Shown piece by piece: positions 51,911 through 61,973 of a stretch of DNA of 64,000 nucleotides (positions are counted from its first letter, which is position 1; each line of letters opens with the position of its first letter). The notes under the pieces are model-generated. The model was given only the letters and a program-made list of their open reading frames with translations, was not told the origin of the DNA and made no database searches. Source of the DNA: JAICJJ01 sp039809985 (lineage in GTDB: Bacteria; Chloroflexota; Chloroflexia; Thermomicrobiales; UBA6265). The stretch is from the NCBI GenBank assembly GCA_039809985.1, contig JBDHWC010000003.1, positions 1 through 64,000 of the forward strand, written 5' to 3'. A program made the translations under genes and the position numbers.

Positions 51911-52641
51911 CCAAGGACCCGCCCGGAGCCGAGTGGCGCGACGGGCATCGCCGATGGCCGGCGGTGATGGCCGCTCAGCGGGTTGTCGACCCGAGCCTCC
52001 GGGCCGTGGCGGGGCTGACGGTGCGCGGAGGGGAGAACGTCCCCAGGACCGGCCCGCTGCTCGTCGTCGCGAACCATGTCCACAATGCCGACACCGTGCT
52101 GCTCTGGCTCGCCGTGAACCGTGCCCTGCACTTCATGGGAAAGCAGGAACTGTTCGACGTTCCGGTCCTCGGGTCACTGATTCGCGCGCTGGGTGGCTTT
52201 CCAGTTGACCGGGGAGCCGCGGACCGCTCGGCGATCCGCACCGCCGAGGAACGCCTCGCCCTCGGCTACGCCGTGGCCATGTTCCCCGAGGGGACCCGGT
52301 CGCCGACCGGCCGGCTCCAAGCCGGTCATCCCGGGGCCGGCCTGATCGCGCTGCGCAGCCGTGCGCCAATTCTGCCCGTCGGGATCAGTGGCACCCGCCG
52401 CTTTCCCTTCGGGCGCTCCGGTGAGAACACGGGCAACCCGCGCTTCGGGCGCGGGCACGCGGTGGTCACCGTCGGAAAACCGTTCAACCTTCCGGACGAA
52501 ATCGTCAAGCAGCGGGGGGCTGCTGCCGCCGCAACCGCCCTGATGATGACGGAAATCAGCAAGCTGCTTCCGCCGGACCAGCGCGGTGACGAGACCGAAG
52601 ACGAGTCCGCGGCCTCCGCCGCCCAGACTCCGGGCCGCTAG
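51907..52641 (+). CDS. plsC: 1-acyl-sn-glycerol-3-phosphate acyltransferase
   Basis: 244 aa from ATG 51907. Converts lysophosphatidic to phosphatidic acid, the step after PlsY. The HX4D motif is NHVHNADT, the substrate motif is FPEGTRSPTG, and VPVLGSLIRALGGFPVDRG and ILPVGISGTRRFPFG complete the fold. Its TAG shares the palindrome CTAG (52638-52641) with the stop of convergent obgE. Confidence 0.94.
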   Translation: MTKDPPGAEWRDGHRRWPAVMAAQRVVDPSLRAVAGLTVRGGENVPRTGPLLVVANHVHNADTVLLWLAVNRALHFMGKQELFDVPVLGSLIRALGGFPVDRGAADRSAIRTAEERLALGYAVAMFPEGTRSPTGRLQAGHPGAGLIALRSRAPILPVGISGTRRFPFGRSGENTGNPRFGRGHAVVTVGKPFNLPDEIVKQRGAAAAATALMMTEISKLLPPDQRGDETEDESAASAAQTPGR

Positions 52642-53954
52642 CTGTCCTCGAGCTCGAACTCCTCGCCCCAGATCAGCTCGCGGCCGGCGATCTCGACCAC
52701 GTCGCCCGCCTCGACGCCACGCCGCTCAAGCTCCCGGTTGATGCCGCTGCGGTCGAGCACTCGCTGGTACCGCTCGGCGGAGTCGGGGTTGTCGAAGTTC
52801 GTCATCCGGGTGAAGCGCTCGATGCCGACGCCCGTCACCGACCAGAGGCCCGGGGCGACCGTGTGCACCTGCCACGCCCGCTCGTCGGTGTTGTCGATGG
52901 TGTACACCCTGCGCTCTCGCTGGACCGGCTTCTCGGCCTCCAGGCGCTCGATCTCGCGCAGTTCGGTACCGACGGCGTTCATCAGCTCAGGGACGCCCTC
53001 ACCCGTTGCGGCCGAGAGGTCGAAGGTGCGGAATCCCTCGGCCCCGAGCACCGACCGCAGGTGCGGCAGGCGGTCGCGCGCCTCGACGAGGTCGACCTTG
53101 TTCAGGGCGACGAGCATCGGCTTCGAAGCCAGGTCGGCGTGGTAGTCGCGCAGTTCCTCGTTGATCGTCCGGAAGTCTGCGAGCGGATCACGCCCCTCCA
53201 GACCGCCGGAGGCATCGAGGACGTGGACCAGCAGACGGGTTCGCCGCACATGGCGTAGGAACTCGTGCCCGAGCCCCGCGCCCTCGGCTGCCCCCTCGAT
53301 CAGGCCGGGGATGTCGGCCAACACGAACGTCTGGCCGGCGGACCCGCCCAGCTCGACGACGCCGAGGTTCGGCTCGAGGGTCGTGAACGGGTAGGAAGCA
53401 ATCTTCGGCCGGGCCCGCGTCGCGGCCGACAGCAACGTCGACTTGCCGGCGTTCGGCAACCCGACCAGGCCGACATCGGCGATCAGCTGCAGCTCCATCC
53501 GCAGCCAGCGCTCGTCGCCCGGCTCGCCGAGCTCGGCGGTGCGCGGCGCTTGCCGGACCGACGTCTTGAAATGCACGTTGCCAAGCCCGCCGCGGCCTCC
53601 CTTGGCGACGATCACCTCGTCCCCGGGCAGCACGAGATCGGCGATCAGCTGGTCGGTGCCATCGTCCCAGACGAGCGTCCCGGGCGGCACCTCCACGTAC
53701 AGGGTCTTGCCCGACGGACCGTGTCGCTGCTGGCTGCGGCCCGGCCCGCCGCTGTCGGCGCGGAACTGGGCCGTGTACTGGAACTGGGTCAGACTGGTCA
53801 GACTCTGGCGGACCCGCAGTCGGACGTCCCCACCGCGGCCGCCGTCGCCGCCGTCCGGCCCGCCGCGCGGGATGTACTTCTCCCGACGGAACGAGGACGA
53901 CCCGTTGCCGCCGTCACCGCCCTTGACGAAGATGCGAGCGCGATCGACGAGCAC
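52638..53954 (-). CDS. obgE: Obg-family GTPase ObgE/CgtA
   Basis: 438 aa from GTG 53954, with TGAGGTGA upstream. The glycine-rich Obg fold (KGGDGGNGSSSFRREKY, GGPDGGDGGRGGDV) covers residues 1-~155. The G domain has GLPNAGKSTLL, the switch motif PFTTLEPNLG, DIPGL and NKVD. The C-terminal OCT domain (~345-430) ends with an acidic tail (WGEEFELEDS). It acts in 50S maturation and stress signalling. Confidence 0.97.
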   Translation of the reverse strand: MLVDRARIFVKGGDGGNGSSSFRREKYIPRGGPDGGDGGRGGDVRLRVRQSLTSLTQFQYTAQFRADSGGPGRSQQRHGPSGKTLYVEVPPGTLVWDDGTDQLIADLVLPGDEVIVAKGGRGGLGNVHFKTSVRQAPRTAELGEPGDERWLRMELQLIADVGLVGLPNAGKSTLLSAATRARPKIASYPFTTLEPNLGVVELGGSAGQTFVLADIPGLIEGAAEGAGLGHEFLRHVRRTRLLVHVLDASGGLEGRDPLADFRTINEELRDYHADLASKPMLVALNKVDLVEARDRLPHLRSVLGAEGFRTFDLSAATGEGVPELMNAVGTELREIERLEAEKPVQRERRVYTIDNTDERAWQVHTVAPGLWSVTGVGIERFTRMTNFDNPDSAERYQRVLDRSGINRELERRGVEAGDVVEIAGRELIWGEEFELEDS

Positions 53955-54057
53955 GACGTCACCTCAGGCGCGACGCACCGGCCGCGATCGACCGGTGCCC
54001 CGTGCAGGCTAGCGAGTGGCACGTGGTCTCCGCAACCAAGCACGGTCGTGGGCCCCG

Positions 54058-55728
54058 CTACTCGAGGTAGTCCTTGAGCTTCTTGGAGCGGCTCGGGTGG
54101 CGCAGCTTCCGCAGCGCCTTGGCCTCGATCTGCCGAATGCGCTCCCGCGTCACCCCGAACGCTTTCCCCACCTCCTCGAGCGTCCGGCTCCGACCGTCCT
54201 CCAGCCCGAACCGCATCGCCAGCACCTGCCGCTCTCGCTCAGAAAGCGTGCCCAGCACGTCCTCCATCTGCTCCTTCAGCATCTGGCGGGACGCGGCGTC
54301 GGCCGGCGCGAGAATCTTGGTGTCCTCGATGAACTCCCCGAGGTTGCTGTCCTCTTCCTCGCCGATCGGCATCTCGAGCGAGACCGGTTCCTGCGAGATC
54401 TTGACGATCTCGCGCACCCGCTCCGGATCGAGCTGCATCTCCGCCCCGATCTCCTCCGAGGTCGGTTCGCGCCCGAGTTCCTGCTGCAACCGACGCGAGG
54501 TCCGGATCAGCCGGTTGATCGTCTCCACCATGTGGACCGGAATCCGAATCGTCCGCGCTTGGTCAGCGATCGCGCGGGTGATCGCCTGTCGGATCCACCA
54601 CGTCGCGTAGGTGCTGAACTTGAACCCCTTGTGGTGCTGGAACTTCTCGACCGCGCGGATCAGCCCGAGATTCCCCTCCTGGATCAGGTCGAGCATCGAC
54701 ATGCCGCGACCGACGTACTTCTTGGCGACCGAGACGACGAGCCGCAGGTTCGCCTCGGTCAGGCCAACCTTCGCCCGCGAGCCGAACTCGATGTAGTCGT
54801 CCCAGCGCTTGCGCAGACGGTCGCCCATCTCGCCCAGCGCCGACTCGACCTGCGACTCCTCGGGCCACGTGCCGACGTCGCGGATCATGTTCTGCACCGC
54901 CAGCGGCAGCAGGTCCCACTCGACGACGCGCAGGCGCAACGACTCCTCGAGTTCGTCCAGGCCGCAGCCAATGGTGGCCGCGACCTGCTGAGGGACGCCG
55001 TCCGGGAGATTGGGCAGCGGCAGCACCCGCTGGAGGCAGACCGATCGCGGCGGCAGGGATCGGCCCGGTCCGGCAGCGACACACACCCCCTCGACTGCCG
55101 CCCAGCCGTCGCGAAACGCCCGAAAGATCGCCATGCCGATGGCCACGGGATCGTCCGACAGACCATCGCGCGCGAGCCCGGAGCGCAGTTGCAGCAGGTA
55201 CTCACCGCGCTCCATGGCCTTGGCGAGGCCGACCTCCCGCTCGCTGGTCAGCAACGGCACCCGCCCGATCTCGCGCAGGTACATCCGAACCGGGTCGTCG
55301 AGACTGATCCCGCCGATGTCGAAATTGACGCTTTGAAGGTCGAGGGACATTGCCTCGTCGGCTTCGGCCGCCAGTCCGTCCGGAATGGTGACGACGGTTG
55401 CCAGCGCCGAGCCGAGGTCCGCGAGGACAAGGTCGTCGATGACCTCGATCGACTGCTCCCCCGGCAGCTCGGCGTCGTCGTCCTCGTCCTCGACCAGCTC
55501 GTAGTCGGGTGACTCGTCGTCGAGACCGGGAACGCTTGCCTCGGCCGCGTCATCCTCGATGGTGTCGGCGCCGACGATGTCGCTTGCGACCGGAGTTTCG
55601 GTCTCGTCCCGCGCCTTCGCCTTCCCGGCTGAGCGCGCCCTCGACGGGCGGATGGTCGAAGACTCCACGATACTTGTCGCCGACATCGACCCCGCCTCGT
55701 CTTCCGCGTCGCTCGCTCGGTGTGGCAC
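54058..55728 (-). CDS. rpoD: Primary sigma factor (sigma-70/SigA)
   Basis: 556 aa from GTG 55728, with GAGGTGAA upstream; MSATS fifteen codons later is an alternative. The N-terminal ~120 residues are acidic and low-complexity. Region 1.2 is DPVRMYLREIGRVPLLTSEREVGLA (cited in part). Region 2 holds YVGRGMSMLDLIQEGNLGLIRAVEKF and FSTYATWWIRQAI for -10 binding. Region 3 starts HMVETINR, and region 4 ends with GVTRERIRQIEAKALRKLRHP for -35 binding. A ~130-residue non-conserved region lies between 1.2 and 2. Conserved regions 2 and 4 fit the TTGAC/TAnnnT promoters seen in the window. Confidence 0.96.
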   Translation of the reverse strand: MPHRASDAEDEAGSMSATSIVESSTIRPSRARSAGKAKARDETETPVASDIVGADTIEDDAAEASVPGLDDESPDYELVEDEDDDAELPGEQSIEVIDDLVLADLGSALATVVTIPDGLAAEADEAMSLDLQSVNFDIGGISLDDPVRMYLREIGRVPLLTSEREVGLAKAMERGEYLLQLRSGLARDGLSDDPVAIGMAIFRAFRDGWAAVEGVCVAAGPGRSLPPRSVCLQRVLPLPNLPDGVPQQVAATIGCGLDELEESLRLRVVEWDLLPLAVQNMIRDVGTWPEESQVESALGEMGDRLRKRWDDYIEFGSRAKVGLTEANLRLVVSVAKKYVGRGMSMLDLIQEGNLGLIRAVEKFQHHKGFKFSTYATWWIRQAITRAIADQARTIRIPVHMVETINRLIRTSRRLQQELGREPTSEEIGAEMQLDPERVREIVKISQEPVSLEMPIGEEEDSNLGEFIEDTKILAPADAASRQMLKEQMEDVLGTLSERERQVLAMRFGLEDGRSRTLEEVGKAFGVTRERIRQIEAKALRKLRHPSRSKKLKDYLE

Positions 55729-55798
55729 TAGCGTTCACCTCGGTGGAGATCGCCGCGAGACGGGACCGACGGCGAAATCCGGGTCGGGCACAGCAGCG

Positions 55799-55868
55799 CG
55801 CCCCGACCCCGAATTGATCCTGGTCTGCCAACTTCAACGGCCATGGGACGGGGCTCAGGGTCGGGGCG
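55799..55868. repeat. Long-range inverted repeat upstream of rpoD
   Basis: CGCCCCGACCC (55799-55809) is perfectly complementary to GGGTCGGGGCG (55858-55868), with 48 bases between. It lies in the 250-base gap before rpoD. It may form a leader structure or be chance in GC-rich DNA. I find no convincing rpoD promoter here, and no gene in the rest of the gap. Confidence 0.35.
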
Positions 55869-55978
55869 ACCGGCGGCGCCACTCGCCGCTCGGATCGCGG
55901 GACGGATGCCGCTGACTGACGGCGGGAATCGCGCAACGCTACTACGCATCCGTCCGCGGTCGCAACCGAGCCGTTCCG

Positions 55979-57298
55979 TCACGTGCCGACTCCGTCCGGC
56001 AGCCTCTCGGTCGCGAGCATGTCGTCGAGGGTTTCCCGCCGCCTGAACAGCAGCGCCGAACCGTCCCTCACCAGCACAGCCGCCGGTCGCGGCGCGAGAT
56101 TGTAGTTGCTGGCCATCGCCAGACAGTACGCCCCGGCCATCGGCACGGCCAGCAGGTCGCCGCTCTCCAGCCGCGGCAGGTCGATGTCCTTGATCAGCAC
56201 GTCCCCGGACTCGCAGTACTTGCCGGCGATCGTGACACGCTCGAGCGAGTCGCCTTCTGCTGCCCGGCTCGCCAATGCGGCGGAGTAGTGGGCGCCGTAC
56301 AGCGACGGGCGAATGTTGTCCGACATGCCGCCGTCGACCGAGACATAGGTGCGGACGCCCGGGATCTGCTTCCGCGCACCGACCCGGTAGAGCGCCACAC
56401 CGGCTGGCCCAACGATGTAGCGACCCGGCTCGACCACCAGTTCCGGCTCGGGCAGGCCGTGCCGCTCGCATCCCAGCCGAAGTTCCGTCGCCGCCGCGGT
56501 CGCCCACGCCTCGAGCGACACGTCGTTGCCGGACGCGTCGTCCGCGACGCCGAACCCGCCGCCGGGGATGATCACGCCGGGGTCAACTCCGAACCGGTCT
56601 CGGACGTCTGCGCCGAAGTCGAGCAACGCCGCGACCGTCTGACGCACGAGGTTCGGGTCGAACACCTGCGACCCGACGTGCGCGTGGTACCCCCGCAGTC
56701 GCAGGCCGGGCGTTGCTGACACCCGCTCGGCCGCCGCCAGCGCCTGCCCGGTGGAGATCGGGAACCCGAACTTCGAGTCGAGCGCGCCGGTCAGCATCTT
56801 CTCGTGCGTGTGCGGCGCGATGCCGGGATTGAGCCGCAGGATGACGTCGGCCGTCGCCCCGAGTTCCGCCACGACATCGACCAGCAGGTCGATCTCGTGC
56901 TCGTTGTCGATGGCGATGTGCCCGATGCCGGCCCGGACCGCGTCGGCCAGTTCCTCACTCGACTTGTTGTTCCCGTGAAACGTCATCCGGTCTGCCGGAA
57001 TGCCCGACCGCAGTCCCGCGGCCAGCTCGCCACCGGAGACCACGTCGAGACCGATCCCCTCCTCGCCCATGATCGCCACCAAGGTCGGCGAGAGGTACGC
57101 CTTCCCGGCGTAGACCGCTCGCGACCGCGGCCACGCAGCCCTGAACGCGGCTTGGACGGCCCGTGACCGTTCCCGCAGCGTCGCCTCGTCGAAGACGTAC
57201 AACGGGGTGCCGTGCGCGGCGACCAGCTCGTCGACGGGAACGCCCCCGAGGATCAGGACGCCAGTCGTGCTGCGCGTGGTGGTGATCGGCCAACTCAT
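55979..57298 (-). CDS. lysA: Diaminopimelate decarboxylase
   Basis: 439 aa from ATG 57298, with CGAGGA upstream. Last step of lysine synthesis. The alanine-racemase-type barrel begins GTPLYVFDEATLRER; the PLP Lys is in YAGKAYLS (~residue 66). HGNNKS, RLNPGI, KFGFP, HAHVGSQVFD, PGGGFGV, EPGRYIVGPAG and the active-site Cys motif CESGDVL are all present. It is followed by rpoD 250 bases downstream on the same strand. Confidence 0.96.
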   Translation of the reverse strand: MSWPITTTRSTTGVLILGGVPVDELVAAHGTPLYVFDEATLRERSRAVQAAFRAAWPRSRAVYAGKAYLSPTLVAIMGEEGIGLDVVSGGELAAGLRSGIPADRMTFHGNNKSSEELADAVRAGIGHIAIDNEHEIDLLVDVVAELGATADVILRLNPGIAPHTHEKMLTGALDSKFGFPISTGQALAAAERVSATPGLRLRGYHAHVGSQVFDPNLVRQTVAALLDFGADVRDRFGVDPGVIIPGGGFGVADDASGNDVSLEAWATAAATELRLGCERHGLPEPELVVEPGRYIVGPAGVALYRVGARKQIPGVRTYVSVDGGMSDNIRPSLYGAHYSAALASRAAEGDSLERVTIAGKYCESGDVLIKDIDLPRLESGDLLAVPMAGAYCLAMASNYNLAPRPAAVLVRDGSALLFRRRETLDDMLATERLPDGVGT

Positions 57299-57390
57299 GC
57301 GGGTGGTCCTCGAGCGGCTGCCTGCGGTGGTCCGCGCGTCAGGGCGGAGTGTTCGCGATTCTCCCCAATCCGAACGGCTCGCGCACCTCC

Positions 57391-57433
57391 TTGGGACACG
57401 GCGGAGTGTACGTACACTGCGATCCGATTGCAA
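57391..57433. promoter_or_regulatory. Overlapping divergent promoters around palindrome AGTGTACGTACACT
   Basis: A perfect 14-bp palindrome (57405-57418) supplies a TACACT -10 in each direction. Leftward: TTGCAA (57433-57428), 17-base spacer, TACACT (57410-57405), for lysA. Rightward: TTGGGA (57391-57396), 16-base spacer, TACACT (57413-57418), for the ABC-F gene. A regulator bound to the palindrome would block both. The 12-mer core is shared with the dnaE upstream region. Confidence 0.55.
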
Positions 57434-57481
57434 CGGGGGGTCGGCCGGGTCTGATTCCGGGCCGCGCGACCGACCCGTCGC

Positions 57482-57487
57482 TATACT
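57482..57487 (+). promoter_or_regulatory. Second -10 element (TATACT) before the ABC-F gene
   Basis: A perfect-looking TATACT with no good -35. It is 6 bases before an in-frame GTG (57494), so a leaderless longer form of the ABC-F protein is possible; otherwise it gives a ~48-base leader to ATG 57542. Confidence 0.4.
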
Positions 57488-57541
57488 TCTCCCGTGCGTC
57501 GCCGGGAAGTGCCGGCACCCGGCACGGAGGCAGCCGCTCGC

Positions 57542-59491
<1,950 letters not shown>

Positions 59492-59493
59492 TC

Positions 59494-60783
59494 GTGGCGC
59501 ACCCCCCCGTGTCCGCCTCGCCCCTCGTCATCGGGGTGACCGGCAACATCGCCGCCGGCAAGAGCACCGTCACGCGGCGGCTTGCCGAACTTGGCGCGAC
59601 CGTCATCGACGCCGATGCGGTCTACCACGCATTGACCTCCGTTCCGGGGTCGGACCTCGCCCGGCAGATCGCGCGCGAGTTCGGTGACCACGTCCTCAAC
59701 CCCGACGGCAGTCTTGACCGCAAGGCGCTCGGCGGGATGGTCTTCGCCGACCCGGCTCGGTTCGCGGCACTGGACCGCCTCACCCATCCGGTCATCGACA
59801 CGGAGATACGTCGCCTGACGGCCGCCGCCACCACCGCGGTTGTCGTGGTCGAGGCGGTCAAGCTGGTCGAGGCCGGCTACGACGCGGACTGCGACGAGGT
59901 GTGGCTGGTGGAGGCCGCGCCGACCCAACAGGTCGAGCGGCTGATGGCACGGAATGGACTGACCCGCCCCGAGGCAGAACGTCGGGTTGCCGCCCAGCCA
60001 GTGCTGGAACTCAAACGAAAACGAGCCACCCGGATCATCGACAACTCGGGCGACGTTGCCGCAACCATCGCCCAGGTCGACGCTGCGTGGTCACAGGCCA
60101 CGGAACGCACCTTGCGCAGGAAAGCGCGGCCAGCGAGCGAAGGAGAGCCAACAGGAATGCCTGATCGGAGCGTGTGCGAGATCTTCTTCGACTTCAGTTG
60201 CCCGTACGTCTACCGCGCCGGGATGTGGGTGGACGAAATCGAGCGGCAAGGCGGGTCAGGGTACGTCTTCCGCTGGCGAGCCCTCCCGCTCGAACAGATC
60301 AACGCCGACAAGGGACCGGACTGGAAACTGTGGGAGCAGCCCGACGACTTCCGCAGTCGCGGCCTTCTCGCCTTCCGCGCCGCCGAGGCTGCCAAGCGAC
60401 AAGGCGACGCCGCGTGGTCGCGCTTCCGAACTGCCTTGCTGCGGGCCCGGCACGAGGCCGAGCGCGACATCAGCAAGCGGGACGCCGTCCTCGCCGTCGC
60501 CGCCGAAGCCGACCTCGATCTCGACCGATTCGCTGCCGACCTTGCCGACCGATCGCTTCTGTCAGCTGTCGGTGACGATTTCGAGGCCGGGCGCGAAACG
60601 CACGGGGCGTTCGGAACGCCCACTTTCGTCTTCCCCAACGGGGCCGCGGCCTACGTCAAGCTCTCGCAGGTGCCGTCCCCGGAGAACGCCCTCCCGATGT
60701 GGCAGGAGTTCGTCCGCACGGTCGTCGACCGACCCGAGTTCCAAGAGATCAAACGGCCGCAGAAGCCGACCCCCTCGCCGTAA
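59494..60783 (+). CDS. coaE: Dephospho-CoA kinase fused to a DsbA-like thioredoxin-fold domain
   Basis: 429 aa without any stop between the parts. Residues 1-~205 are CoaE: P-loop GVTGNIAAGKST (14-25), IDADAVYH, THPVI and the late RATRIIDNSGD. Residues ~222-420 are DsbA/HCCA-isomerase-like: CEIFFDFSCPYVYRAGMWV, helical insert, then GAFGTPTFVFPNG with the cis-Pro. The CxxC site reads C236-P-Y-V239, so the second Cys is missing. An internal ATG (60157, residue 222) is preceded by AAGGAG 11 bases upstream, so the second domain may also be made alone. GTG 59494 starts three bases after the ABC-F stop. Confidence 0.85.
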   Translation: MAHPPVSASPLVIGVTGNIAAGKSTVTRRLAELGATVIDADAVYHALTSVPGSDLARQIAREFGDHVLNPDGSLDRKALGGMVFADPARFAALDRLTHPVIDTEIRRLTAAATTAVVVVEAVKLVEAGYDADCDEVWLVEAAPTQQVERLMARNGLTRPEAERRVAAQPVLELKRKRATRIIDNSGDVAATIAQVDAAWSQATERTLRRKARPASEGEPTGMPDRSVCEIFFDFSCPYVYRAGMWVDEIERQGGSGYVFRWRALPLEQINADKGPDWKLWEQPDDFRSRGLLAFRAAEAAKRQGDAAWSRFRTALLRARHEAERDISKRDAVLAVAAEADLDLDRFAADLADRSLLSAVGDDFEAGRETHGAFGTPTFVFPNGAAAYVKLSQVPSPENALPMWQEFVRTVVDRPEFQEIKRPQKPTPSP

Positions 60784-60787
60784 CCCG

Positions 60788-61813
60788 GTGCCCCGTTCCG
60801 AAGCCGATCCGCAGCCGGGGGCCGTTCCGACGGTGTCAGGCGAGAAGGTGCAGCAAGTCAGACGGCGACTGCTGACGTGGTTCCGCGCCAACGCCCGCGA
60901 CCTGCCGTGGCGCAGGACTCGCGACCCCTACGCTGTGCTCGTCTCCGAGGTGATGCTGCAACAGACCCAGGTCGACCGCGTGATCCCGTTCTACCTCGCG
61001 TTCCTTGATCGGTTCCCCACGGCGGAGGCCCTCGCCGCCGCCCCGCCTGCTGAGGTCATCCGGCAGTGGGCCGGCCTCGGCTACAACCGACGCGCGGTCA
61101 ACCTGCAGCGAACCGCCGCCGCGGTGGTCGCCAGCGGCGGGTTTCCCAGCGATCCGGCGACGCTGCGCGATCTGCCGGGGATCGGGCCTTACACCGCCGG
61201 CGCGGTCTCGTGTTTCGCCTTCGGGCAGGACGTTGCCTTCGTCGACACCAACATGCGTCGGGTGATCCAGCGCGTCTTCTTCGGTGCGGAGGGCCACGCG
61301 GCCGCGGCACCAGAGCGCCAGATTCTGGAAACCGCCGCCAAGCTGGTCCCAGCGGGTCGCGGCTGGGCATGGAACCAGGCGCTGATCGAGTTCGGGGCGC
61401 TGCAATGCACCGCCCGGAAGCCGGCGTGCGTTGTCTGCCCGCTTCAGACCCAGTGCGCCGCGTTTCCCGCTGCCCTCTCTCCGCTACCGTCGAAGCAAGT
61501 CGAGCCCAAGCAACCATCGGAGCGTTTCGAAACCTCTAGCAGGTACTACCGAGGCCGCATACTCGCCGCGGTTCGCGACACCAGCCCCGCAGGCAGTGGG
61601 CTGTCCTTCGAGGAGCTTGGTGCAAGGTTGCGGCCGGACTACTCGGCCGAGCATCGGGAGTGGCTGGTGGCACTCGTCAACGGGCTCGCCAAGGACGGCT
61701 TGGTCGCCGTTGCCGAGGAGTCGGTCCCCTACGAAGCACAGTCCGTCGAGACCCTGTCAGAGGATTGCAAGGAACAGCCCAGCACGGGACAGGGGCGCGT
61801 CCGGCTGCCTTGA
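60788..61813 (+). CDS. mutY: Adenine DNA glycosylase MutY
   Basis: 341 aa from GTG 60788 (4 bases after the preceding stop; GTG 60833 is an alternative). Removes A opposite 8-oxoG. Motifs: SEVMLQQTQVDRVIPFY with the catalytic Glu, LPGIGPYTAGAV, and the Asp in AFVDTNMRRV. The [4Fe-4S] site CTARKPACVVCPLQTQC (~207-223) has C-x6-C-x2-C-x5-C spacing. The C-terminal ~118 residues do not show the usual MutT-like 8-oxoG domain; they look like a short winged helix (SFEELGARLRPDYSAEHREWL, cited in part), as in some actinobacterial MutY. Confidence 0.92.
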   Translation: MPRSEADPQPGAVPTVSGEKVQQVRRRLLTWFRANARDLPWRRTRDPYAVLVSEVMLQQTQVDRVIPFYLAFLDRFPTAEALAAAPPAEVIRQWAGLGYNRRAVNLQRTAAAVVASGGFPSDPATLRDLPGIGPYTAGAVSCFAFGQDVAFVDTNMRRVIQRVFFGAEGHAAAAPERQILETAAKLVPAGRGWAWNQALIEFGALQCTARKPACVVCPLQTQCAAFPAALSPLPSKQVEPKQPSERFETSSRYYRGRILAAVRDTSPAGSGLSFEELGARLRPDYSAEHREWLVALVNGLAKDGLVAVAEESVPYEAQSVETLSEDCKEQPSTGQGRVRLP

Positions 61814-61973
61814 CCCCGCGGCCTCACCACCGTGGCCCCATCCCCGACGGTACGCGAGCGCGATGAGGACCAACTTGAGTTGCGCCTCGCTGCCAACAGG
61901 TCCACGGTTTGCTACCATCGCGCCTCGCGCGAGCCGGGGACATCTGCCTGCTGCCCCGGCGGGAGCACCGGCC

